DNA of 64,000 bases, from positions 870,285,364 through 870,349,363 of the forward strand of contig NC_056743.1 of NCBI RefSeq assembly GCF_019279795.1. Reading direction: 5' to 3'. Shown here in pieces: positions 20,401 to 32,720 of this stretch. This DNA is from Protopterus annectens. Taxonomy: Eukaryota; Chordata; Ceratodontiformes; Protopteridae. Position 1 is the first letter of the stretch; each line of letters begins with the position of its first letter. Made by a program: the position numbers and the translations under genes. The notes under the pieces were generated by a model that made no database searches, was not told the origin of the DNA, and was given only the letters and a program-made list of their open reading frames with translations.

Positions 20401-23001
20401 CATATGTAGCACTGTGTTCTACCTTGCTGAAAGGTAACATGCTAAATATATGTCTGATATGGAGAAGATATTGATCAGCTACTTGTATGCATTCTCAGGC
20501 CACATATGGGCTGTCAGCTCTCAAGATGTGAACATAATTTCTGATAGTTTCTGCTTGAGCAGAGGAACAAGGCAGGGGTGTCCTCTTTCCCCTTTGTTCT
20601 TTGCATTATATTTAGAACCACTGGCAAAGAAAATAAGGGACTCAGACATTCAAAGATATAAGAAATTCAAAGCTGTAATTGGTATGGCAGTCAAGAAAAC
20701 CTGGCTCTGTGTGCAGATGATATAATTTTATATCTGACAAAACCAGAAGGAGGCATTACAGTGTTGTGTAACATTTTGAGACAGTTTCACATCTTTTCAG
20801 AATAAAAAAATAATGAAGCTAAAACAAAGGCAATAATGGTAAATTTACCCACATATGAATTGGTTCAGCAATATCCATATTTATGGGGACATGATAAAAT
20901 GAAGTATTTAGGAATATGGATTAAAATGATTCTGGTGTGACAGCTAAGGATAGGTTGGAAGAGACTAAACAAAAGATGATACAAAAACTGAGAAAATGAA
21001 AGCTTTGTTATATGGATATAGATAGCAAGATGCAAGCAATTAAAATGTATTTAGTCCCATTAGACCTATATACACACATCAGGCGTAGCAATTAATAAAG
21101 AGCTGAAGAATTTTATCTGGGAGGAGAAGACGGCAAGAGTTAAGTGGGATAAGCTGATTTTTCCAGTAGAATAGGGTGGATTGAGATTTGGGATTACTTG
21201 ATATGAAGGGGTATTTCAGAGCTACACAGTTAAGGTTCCTATATATAGCACAAGTAGAAAACTACAATTCAAAGTGTAAAGGAATGATGATGAAACGGAG
21301 GAAGCTCAAGAAACAAGGAGAGACTGTGATTTTGGATGCAGGCCTTTAAGGAGAATAACAATCATACAGAATATTATATCTATAAAGTAGCATAACACAT
21401 CCTAAGAACTCAGCCAACACTGGAATGGAGAAAAGAGATTCTGTCGACGGGGATGACTGCAAATAGGGATATAGACAATAGGCAAGAGAGGGCTGGAATT
21501 TATTGGAGAAAACTGGCAAAAGGAATCAATGTAATGGGAGCAAATAACTAGAGAGGGAAGGATGATGGAATGGGAAGTTGCCAAGAATTTATTTGGCTGC
21601 AGGTTAATGACTGACTTCCCTATCAAGGATTGATATCAGAGTATAAACAAAGAGATAGAAATAGGGGGTCCTAAATGAAAGAACAGCACTGGTAGAGTTT
21701 TTAGTACGATCTAGAACAGAAGCTGCCATTAAAAAGGAATAATTATTAGAGCGTATAAAATATGGCATGATAACTATAAGAATCAGTCAGAGAAGGTTAG
21801 AACGGATTGGGAAGAGAGACTGGATAAGCAATTCACAAAGAAACAATGTGAAGATATATGCATGTCTCCCAAATGTTTGTTTGTGTCTTTCGGCTTTTCC
21901 CGGTTAGGGGTCCCCACAGCGGAACTCCGGTCCGCTAATGATTGGCAGTTGATTTTTACGTACCGGCTTGCCAGGCCTGACGCACAACCTTCAACGAAGG
22001 TACGCCCATTCACGCATGTCTCCACGCAGAAGACGCTCTAGCTGAGAATCGAACCGGACAGCATCGTACTGTGAGGCGACAACGCTACCGCAGCACCACC
22101 ACCGCAGGTTTTATATGCATGTCATGTCTCCCAAATATGCAACAAAATCTAGGTTTAGGATTTTTGCCTGGAAATGTTTACACAGATATTTTTATACCCA
22201 AAGTACACTCCAGAGAGTTTCTCCTCAGGTAGACAGCAAATGTTGGAGATGTGATAGGGAAGAAAGAGGTAATTGGAAACACATCTTCTGGGAGTGCGTT
22301 GAATTGGTAGACTTTAAGAATTCCCTGCGGGATACACTGTCGGAGATGCTGGGTGGGCAGGTTGGTATGACAAGGGAGATGACTTTTTTCTGAACTATAC
22401 TACAGAATGGGAATTGCCGAGACGTGGTAAAGCCTTGCTTGATGTGTCTAATTATAGTGGCCGCCAAAAAAGCAATTACAGAAAACATAAGTCAAAATCT
22501 AAACCAAATATACTAGAAGTAGTAAATATAGTAACAGAGATAAAACAACTGGAACTGATATCTTTAGAAAACGGTAAGAGCAAACTACATAGAGAAAAAT
22601 GGAATTTGTGAGAACAGTACATACAGGGAAGGAATGCGTTTTAAAAGAAGTTATGACTTAAATGAGTTACATAATGTTTGCCTGAAAATGATTGGGTAGA
22701 TGATAAGTGATGTAAAATGCTTGCAACTAGGATTGTGTCAGTGTGGTTTCTTTTCATTTATATAAATGTATGATTGTCTGTGTTTGTGTTGTAAGTGGTG
22801 GTTTAATAAATATGTTAAAAGGGGGGCAGGAATTGAATAATTTATGTAATGTTGCTTTTATTATATGATGTATAGCAATATATGTGAAGTGTAATGTTTA
22901 TAAGTGTGAACTTGTTAGTACGTTTTGGTTACTTTTATATAAATGTAAATTTACCTATGACATAAGTGATAATTCAATAAAGGTGTTTAAAAAAAAAAAA
23001 G
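20401..23001 (+). pseudogene. 5'-truncated L1/Tx1-like LINE (RT palm to 3' end)
   Basis: The frame from 20450 has [20 protein letters not shown], the L1/Tx1 RT motif ahead of the active site. The active site follows in another frame near 20715 (ADDIILYLT). Then come a YLGIWI block near 20905, an NFIWEEKTARVKW block near 21110, and the C-terminal Cys/His block at 22115-22393 (CWRCDREERGNWKHIFWEC). The 3' region ends with AATAAA at 22976 and a poly-A run at about 22988-23000, as expected of a poly(A)-tailed LINE. Many stops are present. A tRNA-SINE interrupts it at 21875-22108, and the reading resumes on the other side. Confidence 0.85.
21875..22108 (-). mobile_element. tRNA-derived SINE with RTE-type tail, in the L1/Tx1-like LINE
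   Basis: Read on the minus strand, it starts at 22108 with a tRNA-like head holding a B box (GGTTCGATTC at 22046-22055) and an A-box-like segment. A body of about 130 bp follows, and the end near 21887-21924 matches the RTE LINE 3' tail (CGACCCCTAAC-type core, then GCCGAAAGA). Flanking direct repeats (about 21855-21874, TATATGCATGTCTCCCAAAT, and 22113-22135 with a small internal duplication) mark the target site. It is about 95% like the copy at 34155. Confidence 0.88.
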
Positions 23002-23154
23002 GAAGATGTGGACATCATTCTCATCACAGATTTGCCATGAATGTGAATGTGTCCATTGTTCACAATAGTCAACAGTGTTAACATGTAGGTTGACTGTAAG
23101 CGTATAGAGAGAGAGGTGTAAATGTGTATGTAAATGTTAAGATATGCTCGCGTG

Positions 23155-23187
23155 TCTCTCTCTATCTCTCTCTGTCTATATATATAC

Positions 23188-23280
<93 letters not shown>

Positions 23281-23292
23281 TATATATATACA
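23155..23292. repeat. Compound microsatellite (TC, TA, CA)
   Basis: TCTCTC-rich start, then long TA tracts broken by CACACA blocks. Between the L1/Tx1-like 3' end and the first PLE. Confidence 0.95.
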
Positions 23293-23309
23293 CATCCCAA
23301 AAGTAATGG

Positions 23310-24795
23310 TGCACGTGTTAGCAGGGGTGCTCCGTTTCATAAACACAACACCAAGAAAAATATACCAGCACTCAACCCAGCAAAGCTTTCAGTAGTGAAA
23401 TGCCTAATACAGGCAAAAAACAGTTTGGAAACACTTTTGAGTGAGCTAAAATTCTGCACATCATTTTTTTATTATTGTTGTTTTTATTTTTTAGTATGCT
23501 TGGTACCTTTAGTACATAAAAATATCTCCTTACAAATTCTCTAAAAAAACCTTTACAGATTGTGTGGCAGCTAACGTAAATTCAACACATTCATAAAAGA
23601 GCAATAGTAGTTAAGTCCTGTTTTTCTGAATGCATTTAATTTCAGCTGCCAGCATAATTCATTTTTTACCGAAATACCATTGATGTCCCATTCAAGCTCA
23701 TCCATCTCCATTCAGTCCAGAATAATAAATTTAAAATCAGAATGTCTGGGGTGTTCTAATAAGTGTTTGGATAAGGCGTTCCTCTGGCATTTACGTATGA
23801 TGTCAGAAAGATGACCTGAAATCATATTTTCAGTTTATTCATAGTCTTACCCACATAAAATGCAGGACAGTCATTACAGTTGGCCCTACACACAACTTTT
23901 TCAGTATTACAGTTACAGTTACCACCTACCGAATATTTCACCATCTTTTTAAGCTAGGGGTACTCAAATGAGTCACACTCCAAGTACTCAGAGAAAGTGC
24001 AGTTAGGTGGCCCACAGATTTTTGTGCTCAGGTCATCCTGGTATTCCTTATTTTTTTTTTTCAAATAGCTACATATGCTTTCGTTTTTTTTTTATATAGA
24101 AAAGTAGGTTAAAACTCCTGTAATCTGCTGATTGTCAGTGAGAATGGTCCAGTTCTCCTTAATAATGTCTTTAATTATATTGAAATTACTGGTGTAAGAA
24201 TGCAACTGTCCTTACTTTTCTGTTCTTTTGGGTTAGGGTGGCCTTGTTGCATAATTCTACCAAAAGGCCTATTCCACATAGGATCATTGTTAATTTTAGA
24301 ATCTCGATCCAGGATCATATGTAACATGTTGGATTCATATCCTCTGGTTAAGAAATCATTTTCAAAATCATTCATATTTTTGAGAAAAGTGGCAATATCT
24401 GTGGTAATGCATGCTAATCTGTAGCCTTGTGATTTTATTATATTGTGCTTAGTTTTTACTGGATGTATACTGGCTCTGTGTCTTGTTGGTTTCCTGTATA
24501 AGTTACAAATAAATCTTCCTCTGTCTTTATCATAACTAACAGTCATATCATGGAACTGAACTGAATCCGAGCCGATGGAAGTGGTTAATTCCAGGAAGGC
24601 GGTAGAGTTACTGATGTAGTGGATAAACTCAGTGAGTGTAGATTTCTCACCTTGCCAGACAATAACTACATCATCAATAAAACTAAGGTAGCTGGTCATA
24701 AATCTCCAATATTCACTTTGCAGTACAAATTCCTCCTCCCACTTGCCTAAGGCTACATTGGCCAGGCTAGGGGTCATAGCTACTGCCATGGCTAT
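23310..24795 (-). pseudogene. PLE-1: Penelope-like element, RT C-terminal half and GIY-YIG endonuclease
   Basis: Minus-strand frame 24795-24175 reads AMTPSLANVALGKWEEEF, then YLSFIDDVVIVWQG (RT active site), then LYRKPTRHRA, the standard order of Penelope-like RT. Further downstream, near 23900-23640 across frameshifts, is CNDCPAFYVGKTMNKLK, the start of the GIY-YIG nuclease domain, followed by LSKHL-like and FKFIILDRME-like pieces. PLEs copy RNA with an RT related to telomerase and cut DNA with the GIY-YIG domain. The N-terminal half of the same RT lies at 32946-33690, beyond the hAT insertion. Confidence 0.85.
24788..24795. other. 8-bp target-site duplication of the hAT element, left copy
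   Basis: ATGGCTAT directly before the element, repeated at 32946-32953 directly after it. Eight-base duplications are the rule for hAT transposases. Confidence 0.88.
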
Positions 24796-25609
24796 CATGG
24801 CCGGCCTTAGGCATAGGCGAACTAGGCAACCGCCTAGGGCGCCGTACAGGTCGGCCTCATAAGGGGCGCAAAATCGCAAAACAAACCAAAGTTAAAAAGT
24901 TAAACTTTCTTCACTTTTTAACATTGCGCCCAATGCCCGTTTGTACACAGTAGCATTGCACCCTCCCCGCACGACTGACAACATGATCACACAGCATAGA
25001 ACGCCCCCTCCCTACGTTGTTCTTCCACCCCCCCCCCCCGCGTGATGTATGGTGAGTCATCTTTTTTTTTTTAAAACCAGCTGCCTAAATCACAAAAGTT
25101 GCAGCTGAATTTCTTCTGCTTTGTCTTTCTTTAGTTAGAATAAGGCTGTACAACTTGCCATTTTTTTTGCTTTCCTGGCTGTATATAGAAACATGTGCAC
25201 GTGGTCTTGTTCGGTTGGTAGTGGCAACGGATTTCGTTTTATTGCTACAAATGATAGGTGTATGTGTTTGTGTGTACGTAACTGTTCGATCATGATCAAC
25301 CTAACCCTCATTTTACACTTGCTAAGCTGTTTTATTTATTTTTTTATGTAAAACTCAAAAACAGTTTAACGAGTGTAACAGAAGGGCTAGTTAGATCATG
25401 ATTGCACAGTTATGCACACAAAACATGTTGCGGTCGATAATTGTGTAATGTAAGGTAAAGAAGTGCCCTGAAATAACTGTAGCCTGCTTGAGATATTTTG
25501 CTTGTTATGCTGCTTTCTCTTGCCTCCTTCTCCATTTTACAACCAGCCTCTCAGTAAGTTGCTTTTCTGTTATGCACAGTAATGTAACCGCAAGAGAGAT
25601 TTTTGTGTG

Positions 25610-25764
25610 TAATGCTTCTGCTGCTTCCTCTGCATTAAGGAGAGATTTTATGTGCAATGCTTCCTCTCCATTAAGGAGATTTTGTGTAATGCTTCTGCTT
25701 TCTCAATGTTAAGGAGGGATTTTATGTGCAATGCTTCTGCTGGTCACTCACCATTAAGGAGAGA

Positions 25765-25770
<6 letters not shown>
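25610..25770 (+). repeat. Imperfect tandem repeats (about 50-bp unit)
   Basis: The phrase TAAGGAGAGATTTTATGTGC with AATGCTTC recurs about four times in slightly altered form. It reads as a short degenerate tandem array inside the hAT element. Confidence 0.7.

Positions 25771-25818
<48 letters not shown>
25770..25818. repeat. (GT)n microsatellite
   Basis: About 23 TG units at the end of the degenerate tandem array. Confidence 0.96.
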
Positions 25819-26246
25819 TCTGTAAAACATGTCAGTTACGTATAACACGCAGTTAGACCTAACCCAGGCTCAAAACCTATACCTTGCGTGCAGGAGCCTG
25901 CATTCTCTACCCACATCAGCACTTGTCATATTCAGGAAGTTCAGTCCATAGCTCTAAACTGTCTACATATTCACATATTATACTTGGCTTATACTTTTTG
26001 TCTGTTCCTCTTAAAGTTTGTGGTTTTCTGGCAAATCAGTGAGGATGGAATTCACTAAATCATGATAGCCCTTTAAGTTTGTCTTCCTATCTTTTTTTGA
26101 AACGCATGGTTACACAACATAATTTTAGCAATGTTATAGGATTATACAAGCAATATTTAAAACGTGCCCCTGGTTTTGGGCCCCCCCCCCCCAATTTTTG
26201 GCTTGCTCCGGATATCTTCTGCTGTAAAATTGACAGATCTAGTTGT

Positions 26247-26475
26247 GTCACGTGGATGGTGTATTGGTAGTGTTATTGCCACACAGCAAGAGGTTCTCTG
26301 GTTTGATTCTTGGCAGGGGTGCCTTCTGTGTATAGGCTGTATGTCCTCCCTGTGTTTGTGTGGGTTTCTATGGCTGCTCTGGTTTCCTTCCTCCCCTGTT
26401 ACAATGACATGGGCCTTTGCTGAAAATTGGCTTTGTTGCAAGTTGAACTTTCCTGGTAAGCAAATGTTAAATAAA
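26247..26475 (+). mobile_element. tRNA-derived SINE, V-SINE/DANA-like
   Basis: A tRNA-like head (TGGTGTATTGGTAGTG A-box region, B box GGTTTGATTCT near 26301) is followed by the conserved central block TGTATGTCCTCCCTGTGTTT and GTGTGGGTTTC, TGCTCTGGTTTCCTTCC, known from V-SINE and DANA-type SINEs of fish and other vertebrates. It is a different family from the RTE-tailed SINE. It lies inside the hAT element. The 3' end is uncertain. Confidence 0.78.
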
Positions 26476-27199
26476 GTTTGCTGAGAGCTTCAGGAGAAGA
26501 GTAGTTTAGTGATGCTTATTCCACGTCTGTTTGCATTGTTAGTACCACAACAGGTAGTAGCCTTACTTTTGAGGCAGAAGGCTATGGATTCTACTCCCAC
26601 ATTGTGCCGATGGATCACTGATACCACACTGTGTTGTACTTTAAAGGGAGTGGATGCTGCAGTCCTGTGAATGTCCTCCTTTGGAGCAATTACCTAGTAA
26701 CTATGAACCATTTATCATGTTGCCATCCATTCCCTATTGCAAAAATTACAGGCTTATCATTCTTTAATTTAACATAGACCATTTATTCGTCAAGGGCAAC
26801 AGCCACTTTATTTGTAGATGAAACGATGAAATATAGAGTGGTTTCCTAGCAACAACCTCTTCATTAGTGATAGATCCCTTTAATGTGGAATTACTTATTT
26901 CTGCAGAGAGTTTGCATGTTTACTGATATTGGTGAATTGTAATGCCAGAAGTTTGAGTGGCCTTTTATAGTTGAAATTTTCTGAAATGGGTAGTGTCATT
27001 GGTTCATACATTTTGTTTCATTGCTTACTAGAAGACTGTTCAAAACTACAAATTTAAAACACAATCTAACAACTGGTGCTGTATTGTACAAGGAATATAA
27101 TTTAATATAATCATGAAGGTGACAAAGAATGTATACACATATATATGGCCCTAAAAATGTTCGAAACCAGCCCAGAGAAATGTGTGAAAGGCTCAATCA
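26476..27199. other. hAT interior: no gene recognised
   Basis: No domain-like frames. The stretch from 26560 to 26640 has a weak tRNA-like look but no clear boxes. Confidence 0.45.
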
Positions 27200-27590
27200 T
27201 TGGCAAAGTTTAAGCTTTACTCTTGTTACCAAAGCAATGGATGAAGGTAAAACAGCCACATTACCTTGACCTGGCCAAGCCTTTTGGCAAAATCCCCTAC
27301 TCAGGTGTAGTACAACAAATGATTAATGTAGGTTCAAACACTTGCATTACTAGCTGGATTGGCAACTTGAGCACAGGATGCAGGGGATCAAAACAGGGGA
27401 AAAAAACAGTCACCAATGGAGTCCCCTAGGGTTCGGTACAGATCTTTTTTCTGTTTGGCATATACATCTCAAAAGTAAAAGGAAATACCAAGTGGCCTTG
27501 GCCAGTTAATTTGGAGATGACTGCGAGCTAGGAGCAGTTACTGAATCCCCAAATGACTTAACCATCATGCAGGAAGGTTTGTCCCAAGCA

Positions 27591-27638
27591 ATTGATTCAT
27601 TAATTCCTGGAAAATTTTCCAGGAATTAATGAATCAAT
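27591..27638. repeat. Perfect 48-bp palindrome
   Basis: Two 24-nt arms meet at 27614/27615 with no spacer (centre GGAAAA/TTTTCC). The first two bases belong to the target duplication. Confidence 0.95.
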
Positions 27639-27996
27639 TTCTATATCAAGTATATTACAATTGAAACATATATTAGGTTTATATCTACTATTTATTGTTT
27701 TCAAGCTTATAAATTATTGTATAAATGCAAGTGGATTGTGGCATTTTACATTTTTATTGTTTGTATTAGTTTAATATTGATTGTAGTGACTAAATTGATG
27801 AGGTTTCTTTAAGATTTAATTATGTACTAATAGGGGTTTATTATAAAAGGCTGGGTTATACGTAGAAAATGTTTTGATTTTTTTAATATTGTTCTGAGGT
27901 AATCCCTTATCTGTACAGGGAAGAAAGCGCTTAACTTTGGATCAAACTTATACATTCAGCTGTTTGGGCTCCTGGCTATCCATTTTCTTTGAGTTA
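27593..27996. mobile_element. 404-bp insertion with a 14-bp target duplication and a palindromic end
   Basis: The direct repeats TTGTCCCAAGCAAT at 27579-27592 and 27997-28010 flank AT-rich DNA that interrupts the CR1/L2-like fragment. The insertion begins inside a perfect 48-bp palindrome (27591-27638). I do not recognise the element. The duplication length suggests retrotransposition. Confidence 0.7.
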
Positions 27997-28245
27997 TTGT
28001 CCCAAGCAATAACTGGTGTCAAAATCATGATAATGCCCTTGGAGAAGTAGGAGAACTGACTACACTGTTTAGCATATTGGAACTTGTGGGTACAGTGACC
28101 TAACTTTTGACCAACATGTGCCCAGTGTCATAAGAAAGCTTTTCTACATTGCACACCTTATAAAAAATTGATTGTGACTAGATCTAGAGATGTTGTTGTC
28201 TCACTTGACAAAGCTTCTGGTTTGATTTCCATTCCTGCTCAACAC

Positions 28246-30520
28246 TGATGCTTCTGCTAGTAAACAGGGAAGTTGTCTTAGACTTATTATCCTCATGTTT
28301 TAAAACTTTCACTTTATTCTATCTTGTTAGGTCAGCACAGATGTATGCAATCCTATATATGGATCTTTACATGTCATTAATTTTGATGAAGCCCATACCT
28401 CCTTCAGAATGGGGAATACATAATCTTGTTATACACTGATTAGTGTCTCTGCCTCCTTACCCCCGTGCCTGTACTGTGACTGCATTATTTACGTTTGGAA
28501 CTATTTACACCAATAAGTATTGCACAGTCAATATTTACGGCTCACTCTAGGCTTATTTTATTGTGAAATTGAAGTTTTCTGCATGTAATTCACAATACAA
28601 TAATAAGTACATTTTATATGAAGACAAAAATACTGGACCAAATTATAGTTTTGACTGTGTCAGTGCATGGCAACTGTCTTTAAGAATTCTAGTCCATGTG
28701 GAGATTGGACTGTCTGCCCCAAAGATTACTGGTTCATATATTAATGCAGTTTATTATATGGAGTGCAGTTGAAGGCTTATTAATTGAATTTGAAGGAAGG
28801 TAATACTGATCAGTGTTCTACACATTGACTAAATGTAAGAGTTGATGGTACAGTGACAAAAATAGTAGCAAGAAAGGGAAGCTGATGGCATTTTTAATCT
28901 GTAGGACCTGATAAGTTAACTTTATATAGTACATCAAATTAGTCTTTGATGGGTGAGGCTATTATTGCTTATGCAAAGCAGTGCATCTGTTACATGAATA
29001 AAAGGTGAACGTTGTATTTCTTTGGTTCTGTTAACAGGCTTGTATACAAGTATTGGTCTCTCGCGTATGCAATATGAAAGAGGCACTCACACTGAGAATT
29101 TACACACTATAGCAACTTTGATACGTTTATTTCATTAACTTATTCTATATTGTGGTTTATGTGCACAGTCTGTACAAGGATTGTAATTCAAAGCAAATTA
29201 TCCAGTGAATGCTAACGTACAGTTGAACAAAATGTTGCTGTCAGTCATAAAGTTTATGATCATGTGAGAAAGCACTTTGGTTTAACATCATGTCTTATTA
29301 TTTAGAACAATGCATGTTAATAGAAATCTTGTTTTATTTCTGCTGACATTGCTTTGAGTATGATTTAAGTTCTATATTTCTGTAGTAGCTGCTTTGATAC
29401 AAGCAGTTGTTAATTATAGGACTTCTAAGCTGTGTGGCCATTATTCCCTTCTCTAAGGTATAGCGCACACTGCTTGCTTTGTCTGATACATCTCATGAGT
29501 TGATTTTTATTTCTGCTTCATGACTGCAGTATTGCTTTGCATTTACTGAGAATGGTGAGCACCTTAATATACTTACTATATACTCAGCGGTATTTTTTAT
29601 CTTCAGTAACCTGTTCGCTCCTTTTATACTAAAATGTTGGTGCCAAAAGAACTTCTAGCCTGTGTTAGTATAAAAAAACAAGCTGGTTTTACCTTTGTAA
29701 TAGCAGGACATGGTACGAAAATGAATGCATGGTGTCAAAAGTTCTGTTCTACTGCTTTCGATTTGTCTTTCAGTTTGAACAGCACTATGCTGGTTTGCCA
29801 AATGATCTATTACTTATTACAGTGCTCTTTTCGGTTACAGCAAATACCAATATACTATAAAACTTGTGTATCAGATGATACCAGATTAGAAGTCAACATT
29901 CAAAGCTGTAAGAAGACAACAGTACTAACTATTAAAATGTAAGCAAATACCAGAAAATAACATTTCTGGCCACTTGATATGAACATTTAAGAATTTGGAA
30001 TGGATATATATTCAAAATGAAATGGTAAATCCATATTAATGTTTCTAGTTCATGAACCTCACCTCTAACCTATATAAACTCCACAATTGTTTTGTAATGT
30101 CAGTTGTTTAATAGTGAAATCCTACAATAAGAATATAATAAAATTGTCTACCTTAACATTTTGCAGATTTTAGTGAACTATTAGGACTTGATAAGCTAAC
30201 AAATATTATTTTCTCCAGTTTTCCTGCACACCTTTGAAACAAGCAGTAGGCTTGATAGTCCCAATAATTAATGTGAATTTCTTTCCACACGCTGATCTAA
30301 CGTGCCTTGTAGGATGCAGTTCTTAATGAGAATCACAGAAAGACTTCATCGTTATGTTTAACCTTAGATATAGGATTATTTATGACAAAACATGAGATAG
30401 TGATTGGAAATGTGCACAATAAAGTGTTATACTTCCATCCAATGCTTATTCACACCATTTCCTCATAGCTCACAACAAGGAATCTGTTGTACTCCAAAAC
30501 ACCACAAAGCCCATAAATAA

Positions 30521-30591
<71 letters not shown>

Positions 30592-31849
30592 TTTTTATGC
30601 GCATGTACCTGAGTTTCAGTGTCTGCATGTGTGCCTTTTTGTGGTTGAGACAGAGGAAGACAGACATGCAAGCAGGCAGAAAGACAGATAGACACAGGGT
30701 TGCATGACAAGTCAAGAAAAATAATTCTAAAAGGTTGTGTCATGTAACACATCTGTAATAATACTTGCAAATTTCATTGTAAGTCAGCAAATAGGTGTTT
30801 AAATGATCTGGTTGAGTATGCATTTGGAGTTAACTGAGAGCATCTAGGAAATAGGTTGGAAAATTACAATGCCTTTAAGGTTGCTAAAATAAAGAGAATG
30901 TGGAACCAGAGCAGATTGAAATTATTTTATTGATATGATGATTTGTTCTGGGTAACAGGACTAGTCTAATAGCCACTTTCAGCTATAGTCCAGGTCACTA
31001 GCTATGAGAATAACAAGGAAATGGAAGATGTACATAATATCTCAAAAATGCGTGCACTAGGTACCTCGCTGAAACTATTTCTGTAAAGCAGATTACATTT
31101 AAGGTGCAGCTGGTCTAGAAAGAGTAACACAGCAGTGATCCCTTCCTGGAAACTGCTGCATGACACTACAAATAGTCATGAAGTTCCAAAGTATTTGTAG
31201 TGGAGATGACTGTGATAATAGAAATTGCATAGTCTTACCCATTTAAAGTTTGAGACAACCACTGCCATACCCACGTCTAGTAGGGGGATGGGTATTAATT
31301 TCTCAAGTGAGATTTTACTTAGTTTGATTAGCAGGTATTATATTCTGGAGCAAATTCTCAGCAATTATGAGACATAGTTCTGAGCTTTCTCTACATGGTC
31401 AACAAAGGAAAGGATGGCTGTCTAACCATCTCCATAGATATTTACCCCATTACACAGTCTCAGTTGCTTCCTATTGTCAATAAGCAGCTGAGTCTGAAGG
31501 TACTAGTTTAACCCTTTTATAGTTACTACACATTGCCCATTTCACAGTTAATCTTTATTTCTATTTTTGACAATGACTTATTTACCTTTAGATGATTTTA
31601 AGTGGTCTTAGTCTAGAATATTTGAGCTAATAATCATGACAGTGTTTATAACAAGTGTATGACATATGGGGCCTAGAAAAAAATCAGTGGAGTATCCTTT
31701 CCTGATAGATAAACTGGTGAGACAGAGCAATGCCGATTAAAATACCATCAGACTGCTGTTTGGTCTAGGACATATATATTCCAAGTTCCATGAGACACTC
31801 ATTATAAGTTAATAGATGTATACTAAGATAATGACCACTGGGTCCTTTA
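28246..31849. other. hAT interior, right-centre: no gene recognised
   Basis: Long AT-rich stretch with chance frames only. Contains the GT microsatellite at 30522. Confidence 0.5.
30522..30590. repeat. (GT)n microsatellite with T run
   Basis: About 33 GT units, then a short poly-T. Confidence 0.97.
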
Positions 31850-32720
31850 TAAGCCTAGCCAAGCATGCAAATTGTATCCCAGAAGTTTATATGCCTTAGA
31901 GGCTATTTTAAGGTGTATATATAAGCTAGGATAAGAAACATAGGTGCAAGACCCAGGGTGTATTTCTAATTTCCCATCAACTGGTCCAGGTTTCTTTTGA
32001 ATAGGGTTAGGGAAAAGCTCTGCTTCACATAGATAAGAAGCCTGTTCCAGAGAAGAGAAATTCTGAGACACCTGTCCCTCCAACGTATCCTGTTTAAGTC
32101 CGCAGAGAAGTTTAAATCCCTAGATCAAGTCATCTGAATCTTATTCATTTTCTTGATATACAAAAGGTCCATCATAGTAGGATTCAAGGACGCCTTGTAT
32201 GCCAGGCATAGATTGCTTTTCAACAGTCTGTAGGAAACAGAATATAGAGATAGGGCTGTAAGGCGATCTGCATAGGACATGTTGTTTCCACCCTCTACTC
32301 TTTCTGTGAAAAACCTTTATAGACATTTCATTTGTTACAGGTGCCTAATCAGGTACAAATTAAAGAGGTCATTGTACTCAATTATGAGCCTGATGAGTTC
32401 CGAATACAGTGAAACAATGACTTCCTTGGACCTAGATGGCATGCCCTTGCTTATAGGTTGAGCAACATGGAATAATTTCCTTACTATCTTGGACACATGT
32501 TGGTCAAAACCAGGTTACCATCTACATGCATACCCAAATCCTGACTTGTTCTCCCGTTAGGGGTATACCATCAATGAGGTCATGCCCTAGGGTGAGTGAC
32601 TTCCCAAAGGGTACTATTATACATTTTGTGGCATTGAGCTTTAAACCATGGCTTTAGCACCTGTCATTTGGCTGTGTGAATGCTACACTAGCAACAGATC
32701 AAGCAGGTTTGTTAAGGAGG
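31850..32720 (-). pseudogene. CR1/L2-like LINE RT C-terminal fragment, minus strand
   Basis: Minus-strand translation across stops gives LKLNATKCIIVPFGKSLTLG, a GIPLTGEQVR block, VSKIVRKLFHVAQPISKGMP, a YSELIRLIIEYN block, then SLLWNRLLIYVKQSFSLTLF near 32000. These match the thumb and C-terminal part of CR1/L2-type LINE RTs (KC..MHFG, DLGV, SLVRPHLEY, WNSLP). It sits close to the right end of the hAT element and points towards the plus-strand fragment at 27200. Confidence 0.7.

Larger units (their letters stand above)
24880..26160. other. hAT interior, left part: no gene recognised
   Basis: Contains a C run near 25028-25039 and a tandem-like set of short ATTAAGGAGAGATTT-type units near 25610-25770, just before a GT microsatellite. 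No transposase motifs seen. Confidence 0.5.
27200..28245 (+). pseudogene. CR1/L2-like LINE fragment, plus strand
   Basis: The frame at 27223-27429 (YLDLAKPFGKIPYSGVVQQM, then SWIGNLSTGCRGSKQGKKT, then VTNGVP) fits the CR1/L2 RT palm (YLDFAKAFDKVPH...SGVPQGSVLGP type). The expected GSVLGP-like text follows after a stop. Reading resumes past a 404-bp insertion (27593-27996) with LTNMCP- and RSRDVVVSL-like pieces, also seen in the minus-strand fragment at 31850-32720. Both are probably one LINE family. Confidence 0.65.

Noticed and set aside
22046-22108. A possible functional tRNA gene
   Set aside because: The B box is good, but the rest does not fold as a tRNA and the sequence is part of a SINE with a LINE-like tail and target duplications.
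23155-23292. A CRISPR-like or tandem gene array
   Set aside because: Simple TA, CA and TC repeats without spacers.
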